Source: Clostridiales bacterium (GTDB lineage: Bacteria; Bacillota; Clostridia; Oscillospirales; Oscillospiraceae). Taken from it: 64,000 nucleotides of DNA. The translations under genes were made by a program, and so were the position numbers. The stretch spans positions 1-64,000 of the forward strand of contig JAAYBD010000046.1 of the NCBI GenBank assembly GCA_012719035.1, given 5' to 3'. Each line of letters opens with the position of its first letter. The stretch's first letter is position 1. Shown here one piece after another: positions 10,015 to 19,934 of the stretch. Under the pieces are notes generated by a model. That model had not been told where the DNA came from, searched no databases, and saw nothing but the letters and a program-made list of their open reading frames with translations.

Positions 10015-10179
10015 ATGAAGGACTCCAGTCTTTGGGGTATGTTTTGTGAAACGGGAGAACCGTTTTGTTATCTGTTATACAGGTCGGCTTTAAAAGAGAA
10101 AAAATATAAACCCGAATCTCCTCCAAAAGACGTCCTCGCTTTTGGCGGAACGGGTGAAAAACCCCGAGTCCGTTTTTGA
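10015..10179 (+). CDS. YqzL-like small protein (54 aa)
   Basis: ATG at 10015 with GCGAGGTGAAG upstream; MKDSSLWGMFCETGEPFCYLLYRSALKEKKYK...; W-xx-F-xx-TG-xxxx-YLL pattern and era-yqzL-recO position. Too short for the ORF track. Confidence 0.7.
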   Translation: MKDSSLWGMFCETGEPFCYLLYRSALKEKKYKPESPPKDVLAFGGTGEKPRVRF

Positions 10180-10184
10180 AGAGT

Positions 10185-10315
10185 GCCGTATCGGTTCGTG
10201 TGCTGCCTGCAAGCGGAATTTATTAAGTTGAGTTTCGCAACGCGGTCATTAAGAGTCGTTTTTCATCCCTAACAAGGGAGTACGAAAGAATGAATTAAGC
10301 ACGGACCGATACGGC
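10185..10315 (+). ncRNA. Candidate structured leader RNA upstream of recO
   Basis: 10185-10201 pairs with 10299-10315: 17 contiguous pairs (two G-U); internal hairpins GTTG..CAAC and TTTC.TCCCT-aaca-AGGGA..GAAA. Ends about 15 nt before the recO ATG. Confidence 0.5.
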
Positions 10316-10330
10316 CGAGGTTTACATAAT

Positions 10331-11074
10331 ATGTTTAAGAAGACAAGAGCACTTGTATTGAGAGAAACAAAATATAAGGATGCGGACAAGATACTGACAG
10401 TTCTTACGGAGGACGAGGGTAAGCTTACCGTTTCCGCAAGAGGAGTTATGCGCAGGGGCAGCAAAATTGCCGCTGCGTGTCAGTTATTGACTTTTTCGGA
10501 AATGCTTCTTTTTGAAAATCGCGGTAAGTGGTATGTCAACGAGGCGCAGTCTATTGAGCAATTTTTGGGGCTCCGCGAGGACATTGCGCGTCTATCGCTG
10601 GGAACTTATTTTGCGGAACTTTTGGAGGCCGTTTCCGATGAAGACAGCCCGAATCCTGATGTTTTGAGGCTTGGTCTTAACAGCCTTTTTGCACTCAGCG
10701 GCGGATTTTATTCTCAGGAGCATATCAAGGCGGTTTTTGAGATGAGGCTTATGTGCCTTTCAGGCTATGAGCCTTCATTAGACTATTGTCCCGTATGTGG
10801 AAGAGAGGAAGCGGATGCACCCGTTTTCAGTATTTTGGGCGGAACCATACTTTGCGGAAAATGCAGGAGCACTGAATACGGCGAAGTATTTCCCCTGTGC
10901 GAGGCATCCCTTGCCGCAATGCGCCATATTGCGGGAGCTGAAAGTAAAAGGATATTTTCATTCTCGCTTCAGGAAGCGGCGGCAAAGCGTCTTTATGCCA
11001 TATGCGAGGCATTTGTTTCCACGCAGCTTGAGCGCAGGTTTTCGGCGCTTGATTATTGGAAGAGTGTAAAGTAA
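10331..11074 (+). CDS. recO: DNA repair protein RecO
   Basis: TRALVLRETKYKDADKILTVLTEDEGKLTVSARGVMRRGS, C4 zinc site DYCPVCGRE...CGKCR. Confidence 0.93.
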   Translation: MFKKTRALVLRETKYKDADKILTVLTEDEGKLTVSARGVMRRGSKIAAACQLLTFSEMLLFENRGKWYVNEAQSIEQFLGLREDIARLSLGTYFAELLEAVSDEDSPNPDVLRLGLNSLFALSGGFYSQEHIKAVFEMRLMCLSGYEPSLDYCPVCGREEADAPVFSILGGTILCGKCRSTEYGEVFPLCEASLAAMRHIAGAESKRIFSFSLQEAAAKRLYAICEAFVSTQLERRFSALDYWKSVK

Positions 11075-11184
11075 AGCTATTGGCACTTATTTGCGATATA
11101 TCTTGAGATTGAAGATACAGTACAGTGTTTTTTTGAAAAATTGGAGCAATAGCGTAATTATACGTTTTTAAAACAAACGAAACC

Positions 11185-13581
11185 ATGACCATGGAGATAA
11201 ATATGACAGAACTATACGAAAAATCCGTTAAGACTCTTGAGCTTCCGGCGGTTCTGGAGCTTTTATCCGCCGAGGCTGTCAGTATGCCCGCTAAGGAGAT
11301 GGTTTTATCTCTGCGTCCTTCCGACAGCGAATATGAAGTGAAGCGCAGGTTGGGGGAGACAACGGCGGCAAAATCCATGATGGTGCTAAAGGGAAGCCCG
11401 TCTTTTAGCGGAGTGCGCGATGTGCGCTCATCTCTCTCCCGAGCGAATATCGGAGGTATGCTGAATACCCGCGAGCTTTTGGATATAGCCGGTATTTTGC
11501 AGTCCGCACGTACGGTGAGGGCTTATGCCGGCGGAGAAAGCTGCGGCAGAAGCGATATCGATTTTTTGTTTTCGTCTTTGATGGCGAATAAATATCTGGA
11601 AGAAAAAATAACAGGATGCATCGTCGGCGAGGACGAAATCGCGGACGGAGCAAGCTCCGAGCTTTCGACTATACGCAGGCACATGCGGGCAGCAAGTGCA
11701 AGAGTGCGTGAGGCTCTCCAAAAAATAATTTCGTCGCCGGCATATGCAAAAGCGCTTCAGGAGCCAATTATTACAACGCGTTCCGAACGATATGTCGTTC
11801 CTGTCAAAGCTGACCATAAGGGCAGTATCCCGGGGCTTGTTCATGACGTATCGGCAAGCGGGGCTACGCTTTTTGTAGAGCCTTTAGCCGCTGTCAAAGC
11901 CAATAACGAGCTTCGCGAGCTTCATGCTAAAGAAAAACAGGAAATAGAGCGTATACTGATGGAGCTGTCGGCGGAATGCGGCGACCATGCGGACGACATC
12001 ATTCGTGATTTCAATGTGCTTGTGGAACTTGACTGCATCTTTGCGAGGGCGAAGCTCAGTTATAAGCTGGACTGTCAGGAACCCGTTATTTCTGACGAAA
12101 GAGTGATTTTGAAAAAAGCGCGTCATCCGCTGCTGCCCAAGGATACTGCGGTTCCTATCGGCATCGAGCTGGGCGGTGAATTTGACACGCTCGTCATAAC
12201 GGGTCCGAATACAGGCGGAAAGACCGTTTCGCTAAAAACCCTTGGATTGCTCTGTATAATGGCGGCATGCGGACTGCATATTCCGGCTGCCGACGGAAGC
12301 TGCGTTCCCGTTTTTCACGGCGTACTTGCCGATATAGGCGATGAACAGAGCATTGAGCAGTCACTTTCAACATTTTCATCGCATATGACGAATATAGTTA
12401 AAATACTGGAGTGCTGTGATCATAAAAGCTTGCTTCTGTTCGATGAGCTGGGTGCGGGTACCGACCCTGTCGAGGGTGCAGCCCTTGCAACCGCTATAAT
12501 CGAAAACGCAAGGCACAAAGGCGCGATGATCGCGGCGACGACCCATTATGCAGAACTGAAAGTTTACGCGACAACCACAGACGGCGTACAGAACGCATCA
12601 TGTGAGTTTGATGTGGAATCACTGCGCCCGACATACAGGCTGCTTATAGGCATTCCGGGAAAATCGAATGCTTTCGCGATAAGCGAGCGTCTGGGACTGC
12701 CCCAGTGCGTTATTGATGATGCCAAGGGCAGAGTAGCATCAGAAAACGCAAGCTTTGAGGAAACCATCGAAAGACTTGAAAAGCAAAGGCAGCTTTTGGA
12801 AAAGGACAGGGAGGAAATGGAAAAAAAGCTTCGCGAGGCTGAAGAAAACGCAAAAAAGGCGGAAATGCTTCGCCGCGAATTGAGCGTGCGGCTGGAAATG
12901 GCGGATGAAAAGGCGCGCAGGGAAGCACAGCGCATTCTGGAAGACGCAAGAAAAACTGCCGAACGTACATTTGATGAACTTGACGAGATGAGAAAGCGCA
13001 GCAGCAAAGAACTTGACCACATTAGGGAAAACGAGGCACGTGCCGCGCTCCGCAGAAGCCTTAACGAAGCGGATGAGAAGCTCACAAAGCAGAAGCAGGA
13101 AGTCGGGAAATCTAAAAAATCTTCACGTCCTGTTAGAATCGGTGATACAGTGGAGATAATATCAATGGGAGTGAAAGCGCAGGTACTTGCGATTTCCGAA
13201 GATAGACAGCTTTCACTGCAGGCGGGTATAATAAAGACGACGGCGCGTGAGGACGAGGTATATCTGATCGAAGAGCGGGATAAAAAGGAAAAGCCGCCTG
13301 TTTCCTTAAAAAGCAATGTCGCACTCAGAACCGAGTCCGCAAGCTCCGAGCTTGACCTGCGCGGTATGATGACAGACGAGGCGATACCTGTGCTGGAGCG
13401 CTATATCGACAGTGCCCTGATGAGCAAACTTGAAAAGGTAACGGTAATACACGGAAAAGGCACGGGAGCACTAAGAGCCGCAGTTCAGCAGAGCCTGAAA
13501 ACCAACAAAGCGGTAAAATCTTTCCGCCTTGGGCGTTTTGGTGAGGGTGAAAACGGGGTAACGATTGTCGAACTAAGATAA
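11185..13581 (+). CDS. mutS2: Endonuclease MutS2
   Basis: MutS Walker A ITGPNTGGKTVSLKTLGLL, LFDELGAGTDPVEGAALA, C-terminal Smr domain LDLRGMMTDEAIPVLERYID...VTVIHGKGTGALRAAV. Confidence 0.96.
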   Translation: MTMEINMTELYEKSVKTLELPAVLELLSAEAVSMPAKEMVLSLRPSDSEYEVKRRLGETTAAKSMMVLKGSPSFSGVRDVRSSLSRANIGGMLNTRELLDIAGILQSARTVRAYAGGESCGRSDIDFLFSSLMANKYLEEKITGCIVGEDEIADGASSELSTIRRHMRAASARVREALQKIISSPAYAKALQEPIITTRSERYVVPVKADHKGSIPGLVHDVSASGATLFVEPLAAVKANNELRELHAKEKQEIERILMELSAECGDHADDIIRDFNVLVELDCIFARAKLSYKLDCQEPVISDERVILKKARHPLLPKDTAVPIGIELGGEFDTLVITGPNTGGKTVSLKTLGLLCIMAACGLHIPAADGSCVPVFHGVLADIGDEQSIEQSLSTFSSHMTNIVKILECCDHKSLLLFDELGAGTDPVEGAALATAIIENARHKGAMIAATTHYAELKVYATTTDGVQNASCEFDVESLRPTYRLLIGIPGKSNAFAISERLGLPQCVIDDAKGRVASENASFEETIERLEKQRQLLEKDREEMEKKLREAEENAKKAEMLRRELSVRLEMADEKARREAQRILEDARKTAERTFDELDEMRKRSSKELDHIRENEARAALRRSLNEADEKLTKQKQEVGKSKKSSRPVRIGDTVEIISMGVKAQVLAISEDRQLSLQAGIIKTTAREDEVYLIEERDKKEKPPVSLKSNVALRTESASSELDLRGMMTDEAIPVLERYIDSALMSKLEKVTVIHGKGTGALRAAVQQSLKTNKAVKSFRLGRFGEGENGVTIVELR

Positions 13582-13637
13582 AAGCACCGTCAAGTGAAAA
13601 TTTTGACTGTGCAAAATTACAAAATGAGCGAAATCGA

Positions 13638-13666
13638 TTGACGGAACGATTTTACTTTGATAAAAT
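13638..13666 (+). promoter_or_regulatory. Sigma-A type promoter for the HPr gene
   Basis: TTGACG (13638-13643), 17-nt spacer, TAAAAT (13661-13666). Confidence 0.6.
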
Positions 13667-13720
13667 GCATAAAGGAACCATGTGGATGATATGACATTTT
13701 GCCATAAGGAGTGACGATAA

Positions 13721-13983
13721 TGCTTACAAGAGAAGTAACTATCAATAATCAGGTTGGTCTGCACGCAAGACCCGCAACGTTTTTTATTCAAAAGGCCAAT
13801 GAATTCAAAAGCAGTATCTGGATTGAAAAGGATGACCGAAAGGTAAATGCAAAGAGTCTTTTGGGGGTACTGTCTCTCGGCATTGTTAAAGGCACTTCCG
13901 TTAACCTCGTAGCGGACGGAAGCGATGAGAAAGAAGCACTCAATACTTTGGCGGCTCTCATAGCATCTGATTTTACAGAATAA
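13721..13983 (+). CDS. HPr-family phosphocarrier protein
   Basis: TREVTINNQVGLHARPATFFIQKA (His-15 site GLHARPA), VNAKSLLGVLSLGI (Ser-46 region). Track ORF begins at 13711; the translated start ATG is at about 13721. Confidence 0.9.
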
Positions 13984-13998
13984 TTGATGTCCATATAG

Positions 13999-14034
13999 AA
14001 TGGGGCGTGTTTTTGCTGACACGCTCCATTTTTT
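13999..14034 (+). terminator. Rho-independent terminator after the HPr gene
   Basis: AATGGGGCGTGT-ttttgctg-ACACGCTCCATT followed by TTTT. Confidence 0.8.
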
Positions 14035-14145
14035 GCGTAGGAAGGTGCGCCGCAGATCTGTTTTGCTGTACAAAGGGATACAATAAGCTTGACCCTAAAT
14101 ATAATATAAGCTAAGATGTTCAGTATAAAAAACGGAGGTGGTACC

Positions 14146-16005
14146 TTGCTCATTGACGAATTACGCGAAAAAGCGAACCGTCTTCCGCTTTTGCCGGGCG
14201 TATACCTAATGCTTGATGAAAAGGGCGAGGTCATCTATGTAGGCAAGGCAAAGGCGCTGAAAAACCGCGTGACAAGCTATTTTCGGGGCGAACATGAACC
14301 GAAAACCGCTGCAATGGTTGAAAAAGTACGCGATTTCAACGTAATAGTCGCCGCCTCCGAATTTGAAGCGCTTGTGCTGGAAAATTCTTTAATAAAGCGT
14401 CATCAGCCGCACTATAACATCATGCTCCGCGATGACAAGACCTATCCTTTTATAAGACTGGATGTGAAAAGCGAATGTCCCCGCTTTTCGATTGTCAATA
14501 AAACTGCGGACGACGGCGCAAAATATTTCGGTCCTTTTGGGGGACGGAGACTGACCCGGGATATAATAGATACGATATCCAAGGCTTTGCTTCTTCCCAC
14601 TTGCGGGAAAAAGTTCCCGCGGGATTTTGGAAAGAGCAGAACCTGCTTGAATTATCATATGGGGAACTGCGCCGGCTACTGCGCGGGCAAAGCGGGCAAA
14701 GAAGAATACGAAGCCCGCATACGCGACGCTGAAATGCTATTGAACGGCAAATCTGCCGAATTAAAAGCTGAACTTGAAAAAGAAATGCTGAAAGCATCGG
14801 ACGAGCTGCTTTTTGAAAAAGCGGCTCAGTACCGCGACAGGCTCCGCGCGATAGAAGGACTCAACAACAGGCAGATGGTCATAGGCGGAACGGGGTCAGA
14901 TACGGATGCCGTTGGTTTTTACAGAGGTGCAAAATCTTGCTTTTCCGTTTTGCATTATACAGGAGGGAACCTTTCGGAAAAGGAATCTGAACTGACGGAC
15001 GAGCCTCTTGAGAGTGATCCCGAAGCTGTTTCCGCCCTTGTCAGGCAGTATTACTCCATGCGCGGCGCATGGCCGAAAACCCTGCTGCTTCCCTTTGAAA
15101 CAGAGGATATGGCAGAGATAGAACAAATGCTCTCGGAGGCATCCGGGCACAGGGTCTATATAGAAGTGCCGCAAAGAGGCGAAAAGCGTTTCTTGGTCGA
15201 AAAGGCTATGCTTAACGCAAAAGAGGAATGTATGCGCTTTACAACTGCGCAGCAGCGCAGGATGAAAACCTTGGAATGGCTTCAGGACGCACTCGATTTA
15301 AAAGATTTGCCTAAGCGCATCGAGGCGTTCGATATATCGAACACAGGCAATTTCGGCATAGTCGCATCAATGACCGTTTTTTTGAATGGAAAACCACTAA
15401 AACGCGACTATCGCAAATTCAGGATAAAAGGGCTGGAATCACAAGACGATTTCGGCAGCATGAGAGAAGTTTTGAAGCGCCGCTTTAACCGATATCTGGA
15501 CGGCGACAGTTCGTTCGGTGAGCTGCCCGATCTTCTGCTTGTAGACGGAGGAGCCGTTCACGCAGGGATTGCGGAGGATGTTTTAAAAGAGCTGAATATT
15601 TCGCTGCCCGTTCTGGGAATGGTAAAAGATGACCGCCACCGCACGCGCGCTCTAATATACTCAAGCGGAAAAGAGGTCGGAATAACGGGCAATACCGCAG
15701 TGTTTTCTCTCATCGGCAATATTCAGGAGGAAACGCACAGATTTGCTATAGAGTATCACCGAAGTCTGCGGAACGCGACGATAGGTTCACAGCTTGAGGA
15801 TATCAAAGGCGTCGGCGAAGTACGCCGGAATGAGCTTCTAAAGCACTTCAAAACACTGAAAGCTATAAAAAATGCCGCTTATGATGAGCTGTGTGCTGTT
15901 GTACCGAAAAATACGGCGAAAGCTGTTTTCGATTATTTTCACAGCGAAGAGCAGGGGGAAAACTCCGGTAAGCTGTCAGAAACCTACGATTTGGAGGAAA
16001 AATAA
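14146..16005 (+). CDS. uvrC: Excinuclease ABC subunit C
   Basis: GIY-YIG domain LPGVYLMLDEKGEVIYVGKAKALKNRVTSYF; UVR motif; FDISNTGN...; HhH C-terminus. TTG start after GGAGGTGG. Confidence 0.95.
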   Translation: MLIDELREKANRLPLLPGVYLMLDEKGEVIYVGKAKALKNRVTSYFRGEHEPKTAAMVEKVRDFNVIVAASEFEALVLENSLIKRHQPHYNIMLRDDKTYPFIRLDVKSECPRFSIVNKTADDGAKYFGPFGGRRLTRDIIDTISKALLLPTCGKKFPRDFGKSRTCLNYHMGNCAGYCAGKAGKEEYEARIRDAEMLLNGKSAELKAELEKEMLKASDELLFEKAAQYRDRLRAIEGLNNRQMVIGGTGSDTDAVGFYRGAKSCFSVLHYTGGNLSEKESELTDEPLESDPEAVSALVRQYYSMRGAWPKTLLLPFETEDMAEIEQMLSEASGHRVYIEVPQRGEKRFLVEKAMLNAKEECMRFTTAQQRRMKTLEWLQDALDLKDLPKRIEAFDISNTGNFGIVASMTVFLNGKPLKRDYRKFRIKGLESQDDFGSMREVLKRRFNRYLDGDSSFGELPDLLLVDGGAVHAGIAEDVLKELNISLPVLGMVKDDRHRTRALIYSSGKEVGITGNTAVFSLIGNIQEETHRFAIEYHRSLRNATIGSQLEDIKGVGEVRRNELLKHFKTLKAIKNAAYDELCAVVPKNTAKAVFDYFHSEEQGENSGKLSETYDLEEK

Positions 16006-16559
16006 TGAGGGTTATAACAGGTTCCGCGCGCGGACGCAGGCTGAAAGAGCCGAAAAATATGGATATCCGCCCCACGACTGACAAGGTGAAGGAATCTATT
16101 TTCAATATACTTCAGTTTGATATCGAAGGCAGGCGCGTTCTTGACCTTTTTGCCGGAACAGGGCAGCTTGGCATAGAAGCGCTCAGCCGCGGCGCCCGCT
16201 CTGCGACATTTGTCGATGAAAACAACGAAGCAGTGAAGATCATTCGTGAGAACCTTGAAAAATGCAATCTCAAAGGCGAGGTCGTAAGAGAGAATGCGTC
16301 TGCATTTCTTGGACATTGTGGGGAATATGACGTTATTTTTCTTGACCCTCCATATGAAAGTGGGGCAATGGATGCGGCACTGCGAAAAATTATTCAGTTT
16401 GACATATTGTCAGATGGTGGTATAATAATTTGCGAGACTGACAGCGAAACGAAGATAAAGCCTTTGGATTCACCGTATTTTGTCGGTCGTGAATATAAAT
16501 ACGGCAAGGTCAAGCTTACAGTGTGCGGCAAGGATACTGCGGAAAGCCGCAAAAGTTAG
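16005..16559 (+). CDS. rsmD: 16S rRNA (guanine966-N2)-methyltransferase RsmD
   Basis: MRVITGSARGRRL, RPTTDKVKESIFNIL, VLDLFAGTGQLGIEALSRGA, DVIFLDPPYESG. Confidence 0.95.
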   Translation: MRVITGSARGRRLKEPKNMDIRPTTDKVKESIFNILQFDIEGRRVLDLFAGTGQLGIEALSRGARSATFVDENNEAVKIIRENLEKCNLKGEVVRENASAFLGHCGEYDVIFLDPPYESGAMDAALRKIIQFDILSDGGIIICETDSETKIKPLDSPYFVGREYKYGKVKLTVCGKDTAESRKS

Positions 16560-16587
16560 CGGCCGCGAAAGGAATGGTTAAAAATCC

Positions 16588-17073
16588 ATGATAACCGCAA
16601 TTTATCCCGGCACATTTGACCCTATCACTTTGGGACACCTTGATATAATAGCCAGAGCAGCAAAAATTTTCGACAGGCTTATTGTAAGCGTTGTTATGAA
16701 TGTCGAAAAAACCCCTTTGTTTGATATTGAAGAGCGCGTGGAGCTTATTGAGAGGGTTGTAAGTGACTACCCTAATGTTGAGGTAACTTCATCAATAGAG
16801 CTTCTTGCGGATTTTGTAAAGCAATATGAAAATCCCGTGGTTATAAAGGGGCTTAGAAACCATATCGATTATGAATATGAAACCACCATGGCGGTATTCA
16901 ATAAAAAGCTCAACCCTGAGCTGGAAACCTTTTTCATTACGGCGAAGCTCGAATATACTTACGTGAGTTCTACGGCTGTAAGGCAGCTTGCTTTGTACGG
17001 CGCTGACCTTTCGGACTATGTTCCGAAAATCGTCGAGGATGAAATCCAGAAAAAATTCCTGAATGGGAGGTAA
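16588..17073 (+). CDS. coaD: Phosphopantetheine adenylyltransferase
   Basis: AIYPGTFDPITLGHLDIIARAAKIFD, KGLRNHIDYEYE, YTYVSSTAVRQLA. Confidence 0.96.
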   Translation: MITAIYPGTFDPITLGHLDIIARAAKIFDRLIVSVVMNVEKTPLFDIEERVELIERVVSDYPNVEVTSSIELLADFVKQYENPVVIKGLRNHIDYEYETTMAVFNKKLNPELETFFITAKLEYTYVSSTAVRQLALYGADLSDYVPKIVEDEIQKKFLNGR

Positions 17074-17077
17074 AGAT

Positions 17078-17611
17078 ATGGATCACGAAATGGAAAATGA
17101 AGTAACCGAATTGCTGGAAGTTCTCTATAACACCATAGCGGATGCATGGAGCGTTCCGCTTGGCAAGGATAAATGCATGGTCAACCGCGAAAGTACACTT
17201 GGCCTGCTTGACGAGATCAGAGCCCAGCTTCCCATTGAGCTTGCCGAAGCAAAACGCCTTGTTTCCGCGCGCGAAGAATTTGTCTCAAATGCCAAGCGCG
17301 AAGCGGATACTATACGCAAAGCCGCAGAGGAACAGGCAAGACGCCTTGTTGATGAGCAGGAAATTACACGCGTTGCCAAAGCTCGCGCCAATGAGATTCT
17401 GACAAATGCAGAGAACAAAGCAAGAGAGCTTATGCGCGCTGCCAATGAGTATGTTGACGATGCTTTAAGACGTACCGAGGAGGCAGTTAACGCTGCGCTT
17501 AACGAAATCAGACAGTCCCGTTCACGTTTCCGCAGCCTCGCGGGAGCACGCCCCGCTGTTCAGGTGCAGGATGTAGAAGATGCGGATACGGAAGAGTTGA
17601 CCGAGGAATAA
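17078..17611 (+). CDS. Conserved coiled-coil protein (ATP-synthase-b/DivIVA-like helical region)
   Basis: Long amphipathic helix AREEFVSNAKREADTIRKAAEEQARRLVDEQEITRVAKARANEILTNAENKARELMRAANEYVDDAL; ATG at 17078. Confidence 0.65.
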   Translation: MDHEMENEVTELLEVLYNTIADAWSVPLGKDKCMVNRESTLGLLDEIRAQLPIELAEAKRLVSAREEFVSNAKREADTIRKAAEEQARRLVDEQEITRVAKARANEILTNAENKARELMRAANEYVDDALRRTEEAVNAALNEIRQSRSRFRSLAGARPAVQVQDVEDADTEELTEE

Positions 17612-17629
17612 ATTTAATATCTTAAAATA

Positions 17630-17662
17630 ACAGCGTCCGAAGAAAAAAATCTCGGACGCTGT
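17630..17662 (+). terminator. Hairpin terminator before the dcw cluster
   Basis: ACAGCGTCCGA-agaaaaaaatc-TCGGACGCTGT then TTTCTAT. Confidence 0.75.
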
Positions 17663-17820
17663 TTCTATATATTGATAAAAAGACTTATGTAAACAATTTT
17701 CTTATACAAGCACTTGTGGAAGGTGGACATTATATATTAAAAAAGCTTGAATTTACAGGGAAAATCGACATTTTTTGCTATTGCAATTTTTTTTGTCTAC
17801 GGTTATAATGGGAACGCTCG

Positions 17821-17850
17821 TGTGGGGTAAAGTGGGAAAGAGTGTTTATA
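17821..17850 (+). promoter_or_regulatory. Putative MraZ operator (tandem TGGG-type repeats)
   Basis: gTGGGGTAAAgTGGGAAAGAgTGTTTATAG: three phased ~10-nt units about 90 nt upstream of mraZ. Confidence 0.6.
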
Positions 17851-17937
17851 GTTCCCACGAGAAAACTGAAAAGTGGACTTTAGTTCTTTCGGCGGAAAAA
17901 CTGCTTTTGCAGACAAAATGACGGGGGAGGGATAAGC

Positions 17938-18354
17938 GTGACAGGTGAATATCAGCACACTCTGGACTCAAAGGGACGCTTATCAATTCCTGCGCGGCTT
18001 CGCGAAGAACTTGGAAATGTTTTTTACGTCACTCTTTCGATGGACAAATGCCTTTCCGCATACTCCTCGGAAAGCTGGCAGATCTTTTCGGACAAGGTCA
18101 ACGCGATGCCTTATGTCAAGCAGCGCAAGATGCGTCCTCTGTTTGCCTATGCGGCAAAGTGTGAGCTGGATGCTCAAGGAAGAATACTTATACCTCAAAA
18201 TCTCAGAGATTTTGCAGGGCTTTCTAAAAACGTAACGGTCGTTGGCTGCAACAATCATGCCGAATTTTGGGACAGTGACAGTTGGAACGAAATATATGTC
18301 AAAGAGACTACACCCGAAAACATTGCGGCAGTTATGGAGGAGCTGGAGTTTTAG
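17938..18354 (+). CDS. mraZ: Transcriptional regulator MraZ
   Basis: TGEYQHTLDSKGRLSIPARLREELG and second AbrB-like half CELDAQGRILIPQNLRDFAGL; GTG start. Confidence 0.95.
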   Translation: MTGEYQHTLDSKGRLSIPARLREELGNVFYVTLSMDKCLSAYSSESWQIFSDKVNAMPYVKQRKMRPLFAYAAKCELDAQGRILIPQNLRDFAGLSKNVTVVGCNNHAEFWDSDSWNEIYVKETTPENIAAVMEELEF

Positions 18355-19286
18355 TGGAATACGGACACTATTCGGTCATGCTGAAAGAATGCATAGACAG
18401 TCTTAACATAAATCCTGACGGGATATATGTCGACGCGACCTTAGGTATGGGCGGTCATTCCTATGAAATAGCGAACAGGCTTAGAAATGGACGGCTCATT
18501 TCCATAGACCGCGATTCAAAAGCACTTGAAAGAGCGCTTATCCGCCTTGAGCCGCTGATGGATAAGATAACACTCGTACACGGCAATTTCCGTGATATGG
18601 ACGCTATCCTTGGTGACCTTGGCATTGAAAAGGTAGACGGGATGCTATTTGATTTGGGAGTATCCTCTCCGCAGCTTGACGAATCGGAAAGAGGCTTTTC
18701 CTACATGGCAGATGCACCCCTCGATATGAGGATGGATCAGAGCACTGCCGTTACAGCGGCAGATGTGGTCAACACATGGTCCGGAGAGAAAATAAAACGA
18801 ATACTCTATGATTTCGGTGAGGAGCGTTATGCGCCGCGAATAGCCGATGCGATAGTCCGATACCGGGAAAATAAAAAGATAGAAACGACATTACAACTGG
18901 TCGATATCATAAAGAGCGCAATGCCGGGCTCTGCCCTGCGCGAAAAGCAGCATCCGGCGAAAAGAAGTTTTCAGGCGATACGCATTGCCGTCAACGAGGA
19001 GCTTGAAGCAATATCGGAGGTTTTGTCAACAGCTGCGGACAGGCTGAAGCCCGGCGGAAGGCTTGCCGTTATAAGCTTCCATTCGCTGGAGGACAGGATT
19101 GTAAAAAACGCAATAACCTCAAGAGAAAACGGGTGTATATGCCCCAGAGATTTTCCTGTCTGCACCTGCGGCTTCGTCCAGACGCTGAGAAGCGTTTCGC
19201 GAAAGCCCTATGTCCCTCAGGATGAGGAAATTTCCGAAAACCCAAGGTCAAGAAGCGCAAAGCTTCGTGTTGCCGAAAGAGTATAG
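18354..19286 (+). CDS. rsmH: 16S rRNA (cytosine1402-N4)-methyltransferase RsmH
   Basis: YGHYSVMLKECIDSLNINPDGIYVDATLGMGGHSYEI, FDLGVSSPQLDESERGFSY, HPAKRSFQAIRIAVNEEL; GTG start at 18354. Confidence 0.96.
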   Translation: MEYGHYSVMLKECIDSLNINPDGIYVDATLGMGGHSYEIANRLRNGRLISIDRDSKALERALIRLEPLMDKITLVHGNFRDMDAILGDLGIEKVDGMLFDLGVSSPQLDESERGFSYMADAPLDMRMDQSTAVTAADVVNTWSGEKIKRILYDFGEERYAPRIADAIVRYRENKKIETTLQLVDIIKSAMPGSALREKQHPAKRSFQAIRIAVNEELEAISEVLSTAADRLKPGGRLAVISFHSLEDRIVKNAITSRENGCICPRDFPVCTCGFVQTLRSVSRKPYVPQDEEISENPRSRSAKLRVAERV

Positions 19287-19322
19287 GTATAAGACTTATG
19301 AAATCCCGAAAGGGGGAGAAAA

Positions 19323-19877
19323 ATGGCTTCTTCAGTAAAAAATCCAAGATACGGTGCAGGTGTGACTTACGGAAGTCTTGCGTATGATTACAATAAATCC
19401 GCACGTTATCATGAGAAAATGGATAGACCTGTCGAAAGGCAGATAATTATCCCCGCTCCTCCGAAAATCCGGGAGGAAGCGTCCGCCGCGGCAAGGGCTG
19501 ATACGAAGCAGTCAGTTGCCCCGCTTGCTATAATAGGCTACATATGTGCAGCCATTTTAATTGTTTTTTCGCTTATGGCAAAAATTCAGCTTACCGCTGT
19601 TACAGATCAATCCGCAAGCTTTGAACAGCAGCTGTCGGAGCTTCGCGTTGCGCAGAACAGACTTCTTATAGACTATGAGAAAGCCTTCAACCTGACAGAG
19701 ATTGAAGAGTATGCCTCAAGGGAACTTGGTATGCACAGACCCAGAGACGAACAGGTGTTTTATTTTGACAGTGCGGTTCCCGATAAAGCGGTTATAATTG
19801 ACGGAAAGGACGCAAAGGGCGGATTTGGCGATAGAATTATGGATGCGCTCTCATCAATTGCGGAATATTTTAGGTAG
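19323..19877 (+). CDS. FtsL-like cell division protein
   Basis: Single TM followed by coiled coil, small size, position between rsmH and the class B PBP gene. Confidence 0.7.
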   Translation: MASSVKNPRYGAGVTYGSLAYDYNKSARYHEKMDRPVERQIIIPAPPKIREEASAAARADTKQSVAPLAIIGYICAAILIVFSLMAKIQLTAVTDQSASFEQQLSELRVAQNRLLIDYEKAFNLTEIEEYASRELGMHRPRDEQVFYFDSAVPDKAVIIDGKDAKGGFGDRIMDALSSIAEYFR

Positions 19878-19934
19878 TCAAGCGAGTATGATATGAAGTA
19901 AGTTCCTATTTCTGTGATACATGGAGGGAGAAAA

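Noticed and set aside
12564-13316. 250-aa Ser/Phe-rich minus-strand ORF opposite mutS2
   Set aside because: Low-complexity antisense of the coiled-coil region of MutS2.
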